This document shows positions 32,826-41,354 of a stretch of DNA of 64,000 bases, in pieces; the stretch's first letter is position 1, and each line of letters starts with the position of its first letter. Below the pieces are notes generated by a model. It was not told where the DNA came from. It saw nothing but the letters and a program-made list of their open reading frames with translations, and did no database searches. A program made the translations under genes and the position numbers. Source of the DNA: Candidatus Rubrivivax defluviihabitans (GTDB lineage Bacteria; Pseudomonadota; Gammaproteobacteria; Burkholderiales; Burkholderiaceae_C); the NCBI GenBank assembly GCA_016709385.1, contig JADJMW010000002.1, positions 62,001 through 126,000 of the forward strand. Direction: 5' to 3'.

Positions 32826-34580
32826 ATGGCCGAGAACGAGAGCTTCTTCCGCAAGGTGGTCCGGTTCGTCGCGAACCCGGCCACCGACTGGACCGAGCTC
32901 AATTCGCGGCAGGAGGACTCGCGCGAGCTCGAGCTCGAGAAGTCCGAGCTGAAGGCCATGATCGAGCGCAAGCGGCGCAATGACTTCGTTCGCAAGCGCG
33001 AATTCGACGTGTTGCGCCGCGTGCGCCGCGAAGGCCTGTCGCCCGAACAGCTGGCAGCACTGGGCGGCTCTTCCCGTCTCGACGATTCCGAGGCCCGGCT
33101 GCCTGACAGCAACCTCACGCGCACCGACGGGGTGAAGGCCAAGATCGACGAGATCGAACAGCAGATGGTCGGTGACGGCGGCTTCAATTCCACCCGCCGC
33201 AGGTCCACCGGATTCAACCAGGCGTCCACCGTCCCGGCGGCGCTGGCCCGCCGCGCCGAAGGCCCGAGCACCGGCGGCGGCGTGCTCGACGACGGTGAGA
33301 CGCTGCTGCCGCTGCCGCCGCTGCCCGAATTCCCGCTGCCTCCGGCAGCGGCACCGGCACCGGTGCAGATGTCCGGCGGCCTGCCTCCGCTGGCCCCGCT
33401 CAGTCCGGTGTCCTTCGACGACGCCGCCCCTGCAGCGGCGGGCGAGAACAACGATTTCCGCAGCGCGTTCGCGGTGGAGGTCAACGAGGTCGTGCACGAC
33501 CCCGAGCTCGACGAGGCCGTGATCGCCTTCGCCAATGCCGATTTCGCGCAATGCGAGGAGGCGCTGCAGCGCATCATCGCCGCCGGCAGCGCGCGCGCGC
33601 AGCATGCCGAGACCTGGCTCGTGCTGTTCGACCTGTACCGTGCCACCGGCCAGCATCAGCACTTCGAGAGCCTGGCCGTGGACTATGCGCAGCAGTTCGG
33701 CTGGTCGGCGCCGCAGTGGTATTCGCTGCCCAAACTGGTGGCCGACGCGCTGGCCGAGGAACCGATGACCAGGCATCGCGACTCGCCAGCGGGCGACGTG
33801 GGCTGGATCTGCCCCGAGCTGCTGGACATCGAGGCCGTGGCGCGGCTGCGCTCGCAGGCGCTGCAGATGCCGCTGCCCTGGATCTTCGACTGGAACCAGC
33901 TGCGCGTCATCGACGCCGAAGCGGCGATGCAGCTTTCCGCGCTGTTTCGCCTGTGGGCCGGCCAGGCGCTGGAAATGCGCTGGCTGGCCGGCGACCGCCT
34001 GCTCCACACCCTGCAGGAAGCGGCACCCACGGGCGTTCGCGACGCCGATCCGGCCTTCTGGCTGACGCGGCTGGACGCGCTGCGGCTGGCCAACCGGGCC
34101 GACCAGTTCGACGAAGCCGCCATCGACTACTGCGTCACCTACGAGGTTTCACCGCCTTCGTGGTCCGCGGCGCGCTGCAAGGTGCACATCAGCAGTTCCG
34201 GTCTGGCCACGCGCACGCCTTCACTTTCGATGGTCAGCGAGGTCTCGACCAGCTTCATGGAGTCGGGCCTGACCGACAGCCCGGCCAGCGGCGGCGTGGA
34301 AGTCGCGCACGTGGAGCTGTCGGGCCAGCTCGTCGGCGACATCAGCGCCACGCTGGCCAAGCTGCAGGGCCGGCTCGGCACCGCGCCGGTGGTGAGCGTC
34401 TCCTGCGCGCGGCTGATCCGCGTCGACTTCATCGCCGCCGGCGACCTGCTGAACTGGGTGCTGTCGCGCTGCAGCGAGAACCGGGCCGTGCATTTCGTCG
34501 ACGCCCACCGCCTGGTCGCGCTTTTCTTCGGCGCCATGGGCATCAATGAACACGCCAAGGTGCAGGTCAGGAAGGTCTGA
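32826..34580 (+). CDS. STAS-domain protein of the dksA-hslV interval
   Basis: A 584-residue, probably cytosolic protein. Residues 1-90 are charged and helical. A proline-rich linker spans about 115-200. A central tetratricopeptide-like region (AFANADFAQCEEALQRIIAAG...) carries the motif set seen in FimV-type regulators. A region around 360-430 and the C-terminus resemble STAS folds (VELSGQLVGDISATLAKL, FVDAHRLVALFFGAMGINEHAKV). No enzymatic motif was seen. Its position between dksA and hslV recurs in Burkholderiales; function is unknown, possibly protein scaffolding or signalling. It starts with ATG at 32826. Confidence 0.75.
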   Translation: MAENESFFRKVVRFVANPATDWTELNSRQEDSRELELEKSELKAMIERKRRNDFVRKREFDVLRRVRREGLSPEQLAALGGSSRLDDSEARLPDSNLTRTDGVKAKIDEIEQQMVGDGGFNSTRRRSTGFNQASTVPAALARRAEGPSTGGGVLDDGETLLPLPPLPEFPLPPAAAPAPVQMSGGLPPLAPLSPVSFDDAAPAAAGENNDFRSAFAVEVNEVVHDPELDEAVIAFANADFAQCEEALQRIIAAGSARAQHAETWLVLFDLYRATGQHQHFESLAVDYAQQFGWSAPQWYSLPKLVADALAEEPMTRHRDSPAGDVGWICPELLDIEAVARLRSQALQMPLPWIFDWNQLRVIDAEAAMQLSALFRLWAGQALEMRWLAGDRLLHTLQEAAPTGVRDADPAFWLTRLDALRLANRADQFDEAAIDYCVTYEVSPPSWSAARCKVHISSSGLATRTPSLSMVSEVSTSFMESGLTDSPASGGVEVAHVELSGQLVGDISATLAKLQGRLGTAPVVSVSCARLIRVDFIAAGDLLNWVLSRCSENRAVHFVDAHRLVALFFGAMGINEHAKVQVRKV

Positions 34581-34633
34581 CCGCGCGCGACCGGCTTGAT
34601 CCGGGCCGCCACGGCCCCATCTGCAAACGACCC

Positions 34634-35170
34634 ATGGAAAACTATCACGGCACGACCATCGTCAGCGTGCGGCGCGGGCCGCTGGTGGCGCTGGGCGGCG
34701 ACGGCCAGGTCACATTGGGCACCATCGTCGTCAAGGCCAGCGCGCGCAAGGTACGCAAGCTGCACCGCGACCAGGTGCTGGCCGGCTTTGCCGGGGCCAC
34801 GGCCGATGCCTTCACGCTGTTCGAGCGCTTCGAGGCCAAGCTGGAAAAGCACCAGGGCCACCTGCAGCGCGCGGCGATCGAGCTGACCAAGGACTGGCGC
34901 ACCGACCGCGTGCTGCGCCGGCTGGAGGCCATGCTGGCGGTGGCCGACCGGGAGTGCTCGCTCATCATCACCGGCAACGGCGACGTGCTGGAGCCCGAGT
35001 TCGGCATCGTCTCCATCGGATCCGGCGGCGCCTATGCCCAGGCCGCGGCACGGGCGCTGCTGGACCACACCGAGATGACGCCGGCACAGATCGTCAAGCG
35101 CTCGCTGGAGATAGCCGGCGACCTGTGCATCTACACGAACCAGCAGCACACGGTGGAGACGCTCGAATGA
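34634..35170 (+). CDS. hslV: HslV peptidase subunit of the HslUV protease
   Basis: A 178-residue proteasome-like peptidase. After autocleavage the catalytic nucleophile is Thr7 (HG/TTIVSVRRG). The conserved GGDGQVTLG and LEPEFGIVSIGSGGAYAQAAA segments are present. It forms a double hexamer capped by HslU and degrades misfolded and regulatory proteins. Its TGA overlaps the hslU ATG by three bases. Length is normal. Confidence 0.97.
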   Translation: MENYHGTTIVSVRRGPLVALGGDGQVTLGTIVVKASARKVRKLHRDQVLAGFAGATADAFTLFERFEAKLEKHQGHLQRAAIELTKDWRTDRVLRRLEAMLAVADRECSLIITGNGDVLEPEFGIVSIGSGGAYAQAAARALLDHTEMTPAQIVKRSLEIAGDLCIYTNQQHTVETLE

Positions 35171-36498
35171 GCATGACCCCGCAGGAGATCGTCTCCGAAC
35201 TCGACCGCCATATCGTCGGCCAGCACAAGGCCAAGCGCTCCGTGGCCATCGCGCTGCGCAACCGATGGCGGCGACAGCAGGTCGACGAAAAGCTGCGCGC
35301 CGAGATCACGCCCAAGAACATCCTCATGATCGGCCCCACCGGCGTGGGCAAGACCGAGATCGCGCGGCGCCTGGCCCGGCTGGCCGACGCGCCATTCATC
35401 AAGGTCGAAGCCACCAAGTTCACCGAGGTGGGTTATGTGGGCAAGGACGTGGACACCATCATCCGCGACCTGCTCGACGTGGCGGTGAAGGAAGAGCGCG
35501 AGCGCCAGATGCGCACCAAGCGCGCGGCGGCCGAGGACGCGGCCGAGGAGCGTGTGCTCGACATCCTGGTGCCGCCACCGCGCAGCGCACCCGGATTCAC
35601 CAGCGACACGCCGCCGGCAGACAACACCGCGCGTCAGGTCATGCGCAAGCGGCTGCGCGAAGGCAGCCTGGACGACAAGGAAATCGAGATCGACATCGCC
35701 GAGGCCAAACCCTCGCTGGAGATCCTGGGCCCGCAGGGCATGGAAGAGATGGCCGAGCAGCTGAAGGGCTTGTTCAGCCAGATGGGCCAGACCAGGCGCA
35801 AGTCACGCAAGCTGCGCATCGGCCAGGCGCTGCAATTGCTGGTGGAAGAGGAAGCCGGCCGGCTCGTCAACGAGGACGAAATCCGCGCCGCCGCGCTGGC
35901 CAACGCCGAGGGCAACGGGATCGTCTTCATCGACGAGATCGACAAGGTCGCCTCGCGCCAGGAACACGGCGGCGCCGAGGTCAGCCGCCAGGGCGTGCAG
36001 CGCGACCTGCTGCCGCTGGTGGAAGGCACCACCGTCAATACCAAGTACGGCATGGTCAAGACCGACCACATGCTGTTCATCGCCAGCGGCGCCTTCCACC
36101 TGGCCAAGCCCAGCGACCTGATCCCCGAACTGCAGGGGCGCTTCCCGATCCGCGTCGAACTGGGCTCGCTGAGCGTGGACGACTTCGAGGCCATCCTCAC
36201 CAGCACCCAGGCCAGCCTGGTCAAGCAGTACACGGCGCTGCTGGCCACCGAGGGCGTGACGCTGGACTTCACCCCGGGCGCGGTGCGGCGGCTGGCGCAG
36301 ATTGCCTTCGACGTCAACGAGCGCACCGAGAATATCGGCGCCCGTCGCCTGGCCACGGTGATGGAGCGGCTGCTCGACGAAGTGAGCTTCGACGCGCCCA
36401 ACCGCAGCGGCCAGACCGTGGTGCTCGACGCGCAGGCGGTGGACGACCGCCTGGCCGAACTGGCGAAGAACGAAGACCTCTCGCGCTACATCCTCTGA
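35167..36498 (+). CDS. hslU: HslU ATPase subunit of the HslUV protease
   Basis: A 443-residue AAA+ unfoldase. Walker A reads GPTGVGKTEIARRLA, Walker B IVFIDEIDKVA, the sensor/arginine region ELQGRFPIRVEL, and the C-terminus ends NEDLSRYIL, the tail that docks into and activates HslV. The pore GYVGKD loop is present (EVGYVGKDVDTIIRDL). The inserted I domain lies around residues 110-240. It is coupled to hslV by an ATGA overlap. No intrinsic terminator was seen before the convergent usp gene 85 bp away. Confidence 0.97.
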   Translation: MSMTPQEIVSELDRHIVGQHKAKRSVAIALRNRWRRQQVDEKLRAEITPKNILMIGPTGVGKTEIARRLARLADAPFIKVEATKFTEVGYVGKDVDTIIRDLLDVAVKEERERQMRTKRAAAEDAAEERVLDILVPPPRSAPGFTSDTPPADNTARQVMRKRLREGSLDDKEIEIDIAEAKPSLEILGPQGMEEMAEQLKGLFSQMGQTRRKSRKLRIGQALQLLVEEEAGRLVNEDEIRAAALANAEGNGIVFIDEIDKVASRQEHGGAEVSRQGVQRDLLPLVEGTTVNTKYGMVKTDHMLFIASGAFHLAKPSDLIPELQGRFPIRVELGSLSVDDFEAILTSTQASLVKQYTALLATEGVTLDFTPGAVRRLAQIAFDVNERTENIGARRLATVMERLLDEVSFDAPNRSGQTVVLDAQAVDDRLAELAKNEDLSRYIL

Positions 36499-36583
36499 CG
36501 ACGCCAGCAAGGCTGCCGCCCCCATTCCACCGCGGGGAGAGCGCAGCGGTCATCGGCCAGCGGCACGCGCCACCGCTTGCCTC

Positions 36584-37474
36584 TCAGTGCGACATCAGCA
36601 CCGGCAGCGTCATCGTCTGCAACATGGTGCGCGTGACGCCGCCCAGCGTCAGCTCCCAGGCCCGCGGGTGGCCGTAGCCGCCCATCACCAGCAGGTCGGC
36701 GTCGGTGTCGGCGGCATGCGACAGCAAGGCCTCGGCGATGGGGACGTCCACAGTCCAGGTGGACAGCAGCCGCTCGCCCAGTGAAGGCGCCGGGGTGTGG
36801 CGCACCGTTGCCGTGGCCGCGATGCCGTGCCGCAGCAGGTGGGCCAGCACGGGCTCCAGCGGCTCGGGCGTCGCTTCGGTGGCGGGGGCGAAGCGGATCA
36901 GTTCCACCCGGCTCGCCGCGGCCAGCAGCGGCAGCGCGTCGCGCAGCGCGCGGACGGTCTCGCGCGAAGGCGACCAGGCCACCAGCACGCGCTGGCCGCA
37001 GGGCGGCGCACCATCGGTCTGCAGCGGCAGCGTGTCGACGTGCGGCACGAAGAGCAGCGGCGTGCCCGACCCCACCAGCAGCCGTTCGACGAAGTGGCGC
37101 TGCGCACCGTCGGTCTGGACCGGGTTGCGCTGCGACAGCACCACCAGGTCGGCCGTTCCGGCATGGCGCAAGGTGTCGCTCACCGTCTCGCCGCGCAGCG
37201 CGATCAACGGAACCTCCAGCCCGGCGGCGCCGGCCGCCGCGGCCACGCGCGCGCTGGCCTCGGCCCAGCGCTGGGCCTCGGCCTCGGCGGCCCAGGACGC
37301 CGCCACGCTGGCCGCCTCGGCCGAGATGAAGGCACCGCTGCGCAGCGGCTCCACCGCATGCACGGCCGCCAGCGCCGCGCCATGCTGGCGCGCCAGGTGC
37401 GCCGCCAGCGTCAGCACGCGCGCGCTGCGCGGGCTGTCGTTGACCAAGGCCAGGATCTGACGGATTTCGCGCAT
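36584..37474 (-). CDS. universal stress protein, tandem UspA domains
   Basis: A 296-residue protein with two UspA folds (about 1-145 and 155-296). The first starts RQILALVNDSPRSARVL. The second ends with a DADLLVMGGYGHPRAWELTLGGVTRTML nucleotide-binding loop of G-2x-G-9x-G type, suggesting ATP binding. It reads divergently from the cation ATPase gene across 140 bp that contain an FNR/Anr-like box. Tandem Usp proteins in betaproteobacteria and pseudomonads are often induced under oxygen limitation; that role is inferred here from context. Confidence 0.9.
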   Translation of the reverse strand: MREIRQILALVNDSPRSARVLTLAAHLARQHGAALAAVHAVEPLRSGAFISAEAASVAASWAAEAEAQRWAEASARVAAAAGAAGLEVPLIALRGETVSDTLRHAGTADLVVLSQRNPVQTDGAQRHFVERLLVGSGTPLLFVPHVDTLPLQTDGAPPCGQRVLVAWSPSRETVRALRDALPLLAAASRVELIRFAPATEATPEPLEPVLAHLLRHGIAATATVRHTPAPSLGERLLSTWTVDVPIAEALLSHAADTDADLLVMGGYGHPRAWELTLGGVTRTMLQTMTLPVLMSH

Positions 37475-37551
37475 GGCTACCCTCCGGATGACGTTGCGGA
37501 CAAGCCAAGCCTACTCCGCCACGACGGCCTGTGCGAACGTCTGGCCGCCGC

Positions 37552-37565
37552 TTGATCTGGGTCAG
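37552..37565. promoter_or_regulatory. FNR/Anr-like operator between a usp gene and the cation-ATPase operon
   Basis: TTGATCTGGGTCAG matches the FNR/Anr consensus TTGATnnnnATCAA at eight of ten fixed positions (first half-site perfect, second GTCAG). It lies near the middle of the 140-bp divergent region, 78 bp before the usp start and 50 bp before the ATPase start, so it could serve both. No well-spaced -10 hexamer could be assigned with confidence. Confidence 0.55.
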
Positions 37566-37614
37566 CGTAGGGGTATCGGATATCGCCGCCCGCGTCGCTA
37601 AGCTTGACCTTGCC

Positions 37615-40362
37615 ATGTCGACCCGACCCGAGTCCACGGACCGGCCGTGGCACGCCTGCGAAGCCGGTGAGGCCGTGCAACGGCTCGGCAGCAATGCCTT
37701 GCGCGGGCTCGGTGCGGACCAGGTACGCGAACGGCAGGCCGAGCACGGGCCGAATGCGCTGCCCGAAGCGCCGCCGCGGCCGCTGTGGCGCACGCTGGCG
37801 CATCAGTTCAAGAGCCCGCTGATCTACATCCTCTTCGTCGCCGCGGTGCTGGCGGTTGCGCTGGGCCACCACGGCGACGCCGCGGTGATCCTGGCCGTGG
37901 TGGTGGTCAATGCACTCATCGGCACCTTCCAGGAAGGCCGCGCCGAACGTTCGATGGCGGCGCTGCGCCGGCTCGCGGCGCTGCATACACGCGTGGCGCG
38001 CGACGGTCAGGAGGTCTTGCTGCAGGCACGCGAACTGGTGCCCGGCGACCTGCTGCTGCTGGCCGCCGGCGACGCCGTGGGTGCCGATGCGCGCTTGGTC
38101 GAGCTGGCGCAACTGCAGGTGGCCGAAGCCGCGCTCACCGGTGAGTCGGTGCCGGTGGTCAAGGCGCTGGCGGCGCTCCCCGAGGCCACCGGGCTGGCCG
38201 ACCGCCACGACATGGTCTATGCCGGCACCTACGTGACGGCCGGTCGCGCGCGTGCGGTGGTGGTGGCCACGGGCAAGCACACCGAGGTGGGCCGCATCGC
38301 CGGCCTGACCGCGGGTGCGCAGGAACCGAAGACGCCGCTGGAACAGCGTATCGAACGCTTCGGCCACTGGTTGGTGGGTGCGGCGCTGGGCCTGTTCGCG
38401 CTGGTGGTGGTGCTGGGACTGTGGCGCCAGCTGCCGCTGGCCGAGGTGCTGATGGTGGCCATCAGCCAGATGGTGTCGATGGTGCCCGAAGGCCTGCCGG
38501 TGGCGATGACCATCGCGCTGGCCGTGGGCATGCAGCGCATGGCCGCGCGCGGCGCGATCATCCGGCGGCTGTCGGCGGTGGAGACGTTGGGTTCCACCAC
38601 GGTCATCTGCAGCGACAAGACCGGCACGCTGACGAAGAACGAGATGACGGCGGTGGCCCTGTGGTTGCCTCCGGACAGGGGCGCCGAGTGCGGCGGGCAC
38701 GAAATCGGCGTCTCCGGCATCGGCTACACGCCACAGGGCGAGTTCACGGAAGGCGGACGGGCGGCGAAACTGGACGAACCCGCGCTGGCCACGCTGCTGC
38801 AGGCCGCCGCGCTGTGCAACGACGCCGAGCTGGTGCCACCGGACGACGAACGCGCCGGTTGGACGGTCATCGGCGACCCCACCGAGGGCGCGTTGCTGGT
38901 GCTGGCCGCCAAGGCCGGCATCGACCTGGCGGCACTGCGCCGCGAAGCCCCGCGCGAAGCCGAGTGGCCTTTCGATGCCGACACCAAGCTGATGGCCACG
39001 CGGCATGCGCTGCCTGGCGCACCACGCCGGGTCTACCTCAAGGGAGCGCCCGAGGCCGTGCTGCGACTCTGCACCGGGGAAGGCGCTGCGGCGCGCAACG
39101 CGGTGCGCGCGGCGGCCGAAGACATGGCGGCGGCCGCGTTGCGCGTGCTGGCGTTCGCGGTGGTCGACGACGAGATGCTCGACGCCTGTCAGGCCTTCGA
39201 CACGTTGGTCGGACGCCCCCGGCTGCTGGGCCTGATCGGGCAGATCGACCCGCCGCGCGACGAGGTCAAGCTCGCGGTGGCCGCATGCCGCAGCGCCGGC
39301 ATCCGCCCGGTGATGGTCACCGGCGACCACAAGCTCACCGGGTTGGCCATCGCGCGCGAACTCGGCATCGCGCGCCAGGGTGACGGACACAGCGACCGCG
39401 CCGTCGACGGCCCCGAACTGGAATGCATGGGCGAAGCCGACCTGCGCAACGAACTGCCGCACATCGCGGTCTTCGCGCGCGTGCAGCCGGCGCAGAAGCT
39501 CCGCATCGTCGAGGCGCTGCAGGCGCGCGGCGAAGTGGTGGCAATGACGGGCGACGGCGTCAACGACGCGCCGGCGCTGGCACGGGCCGACGTCGGCGTG
39601 GCCATGGGCATCACCGGCACCGAAGTGGCCAAGAGCGCGGCCAAGATCGTGGTCACCGACGACAACTTCGCCACCATCGTGGGTGCCGTCGAACAGGGTC
39701 GCGTGGTCTACGGCAACCTGAAGAAGGTGATCCTGTACCTCTTTGCCACCTCGCTGGCCGAAGTGCTGGTGCTGCTGCTGGCGCTGGCGGGTGGTTTCCC
39801 GCTGCCGCTGGCCGCAGTGCAGATCCTGTGGATCAATATCGTCACCGAGGGCACGGTGACGGTGAACCTGGTGATGGACCCGCCGGACGGCGACGAGATG
39901 AAGCGTGCACCGGTGCCGCGCAATGACCGCCTGCTCAGTCGCGAGACGCTGCTGCGCGTGGCGCTGATGACGCCGATCATCGCCGCCGTCACTTTCGGCT
40001 GGTTTGCCTGGCGGCTGGGCCAGGGCTTGCCCGAACCCCTGGTGCGCACCGAGACCTTCACCGTGCTCGCCATGTGCCAGTGGTTCAACGTGCTCAATTG
40101 CGAGTCGGCCACGCGATCGGCCTTGCGGCTGCGACGTGGGCTGCTGAAGAACCCCTGGCTGCTGGGCGGCCTGAGCCTGAGCGTGCTCCTGCAGGCCGTG
40201 GTGCTGTACCTGCCGGCGATGAACGGGTTGTTCCACACCGTGCCGCTGGCGCCGTCGGCACTGATGCCGCTGCTGGGCCTGGCCAGCACCGTGCTGTGGG
40301 CCGAGGAATTGCGCAAGCTGGTGGTGCGCACGCGCCAAAGCCGCCTGTGGAGCCGACCATGA
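37615..40362 (+). CDS. P-type cation-transporting ATPase (P2-type, calcium/sodium-like)
   Basis: A 915-residue ATPase. It has the N-terminal cation_ATPase_N domain, the actuator motif LTGESVPV, the membrane motif VSMVPEGLPVAM, the phosphorylated D334 in CSDKTGTLTKNE, a nucleotide-binding KGAPEAVL, the hinge TGDGVNDAPAL and about ten helices in all. The PEGLP motif and overall layout indicate a P2A/P2B-like pump for calcium or a monovalent cation rather than a heavy-metal P1B pump; there is no CPx motif. The ion is inferred. It is the first gene of a rightward series and overlaps the antiporter gene by four bases. Confidence 0.92.
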   Translation: MSTRPESTDRPWHACEAGEAVQRLGSNALRGLGADQVRERQAEHGPNALPEAPPRPLWRTLAHQFKSPLIYILFVAAVLAVALGHHGDAAVILAVVVVNALIGTFQEGRAERSMAALRRLAALHTRVARDGQEVLLQARELVPGDLLLLAAGDAVGADARLVELAQLQVAEAALTGESVPVVKALAALPEATGLADRHDMVYAGTYVTAGRARAVVVATGKHTEVGRIAGLTAGAQEPKTPLEQRIERFGHWLVGAALGLFALVVVLGLWRQLPLAEVLMVAISQMVSMVPEGLPVAMTIALAVGMQRMAARGAIIRRLSAVETLGSTTVICSDKTGTLTKNEMTAVALWLPPDRGAECGGHEIGVSGIGYTPQGEFTEGGRAAKLDEPALATLLQAAALCNDAELVPPDDERAGWTVIGDPTEGALLVLAAKAGIDLAALRREAPREAEWPFDADTKLMATRHALPGAPRRVYLKGAPEAVLRLCTGEGAAARNAVRAAAEDMAAAALRVLAFAVVDDEMLDACQAFDTLVGRPRLLGLIGQIDPPRDEVKLAVAACRSAGIRPVMVTGDHKLTGLAIARELGIARQGDGHSDRAVDGPELECMGEADLRNELPHIAVFARVQPAQKLRIVEALQARGEVVAMTGDGVNDAPALARADVGVAMGITGTEVAKSAAKIVVTDDNFATIVGAVEQGRVVYGNLKKVILYLFATSLAEVLVLLLALAGGFPLPLAAVQILWINIVTEGTVTVNLVMDPPDGDEMKRAPVPRNDRLLSRETLLRVALMTPIIAAVTFGWFAWRLGQGLPEPLVRTETFTVLAMCQWFNVLNCESATRSALRLRRGLLKNPWLLGGLSLSVLLQAVVLYLPAMNGLFHTVPLAPSALMPLLGLASTVLWAEELRKLVVRTRQSRLWSRP

Positions 40363-41354
40363 CACTGGGCTTGCTGTTGCTGCAGTTCGTCCTGTGCGCG
40401 CTGCTCATCGCACGCGCCGGCTACATGTTGTGCGTCAGCGCCGACCGCATTGCGCAGGCCACTGGCCTGAGCCGCGGCTGGGTCGGGCTGGCGCTGCTGG
40501 CCACCGTGACCTCGTTGCCCGAACTGGCGTCGGGCATCAGTGCGGTGGCGGTCGTCGACGCTCCGAACCTGGCGGTGGGCAACGCGCTGGGCGCCTGCGT
40601 CTTCAACCTGCTGTTCCTGGTCGCCATCGACGCATTGCAGCGGCACCAACCGATCTACCAGCGCGCTAGCGCGGCGCACTTGCTGTCGGCGGCCTTCGGC
40701 GTGGTGATGCTGGGCTTCGTGACCATGAGCCTGGTGCTGGCCAGCGACGCCCCCGCGCTGCTGCACCTGGGCCTGTACAGCCCGGTTCTGCTGGCGTTGT
40801 ACCTGCTGGCTTTGCGCAGCGTCTTTGCGCATGAGCGAGCGATGAAGCTGCCCGACATCGCCGCCGCCCCGGGGACGCCACCCGAGCCGCACCGCGAAGT
40901 GGGGCCCTTCCTCATGGCCGCCGCGGTGGTGCTGGCCGCGGGCACCTGGCTGCCTTCGCTGGGCGACGAGTTGGCGCAGGCCATGGGCTGGAGCCGGAGC
41001 TTCGTGGGCACGCTGTTCATGGCCTTCGTGACGACCCTGCCCGAGATGGCTGTCACGCTGTCGGCGCTGCGCCTGGGGGCGCTGGACATGGCTTTCGGCA
41101 ACCTGCTGGGCAGCAACCTGTTCAACGTCATGATCTTGGCCGTGGACGACGCCTTCTACCGCCGCGGCCCGCTGCTGGCCGACGCCGAACCGGTGCACGC
41201 CGGCACGGCGGTGGCGGCCATCGTGATGACCGGGCTGGTGATGATCGGCCTGGTGATGCGGCCGCAGGGCCGGGTGCTGCGCGTGCTGAGCTGGGTCAGC
41301 GTGGGGCTGGTGGCGGCCTACCTGATGCATGTCACGCTGCTGGCGCTGGCCTGA
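40359..41354 (+). CDS. CaCA-family (sodium/calcium exchanger-like) membrane protein
   Basis: A 331-residue protein with about ten helices and two inverted repeats carrying the exchanger alpha motifs: TVTSLPELASGISAV with GNALGACVFNLLF, and TTLPEMAVTLSAL with GNLLGSNLFNVMI. These acidic/asparagine motifs bind the ion. Coupling (ATGA overlap) to the P-type ATPase upstream and to a CPA2 antiporter downstream (TGATG) suggests the three transporters are made together. Calcium/proton or calcium/sodium exchange is the best guess. Confidence 0.9.
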   Translation: MTLGLLLLQFVLCALLIARAGYMLCVSADRIAQATGLSRGWVGLALLATVTSLPELASGISAVAVVDAPNLAVGNALGACVFNLLFLVAIDALQRHQPIYQRASAAHLLSAAFGVVMLGFVTMSLVLASDAPALLHLGLYSPVLLALYLLALRSVFAHERAMKLPDIAAAPGTPPEPHREVGPFLMAAAVVLAAGTWLPSLGDELAQAMGWSRSFVGTLFMAFVTTLPEMAVTLSALRLGALDMAFGNLLGSNLFNVMILAVDDAFYRRGPLLADAEPVHAGTAVAAIVMTGLVMIGLVMRPQGRVLRVLSWVSVGLVAAYLMHVTLLALA

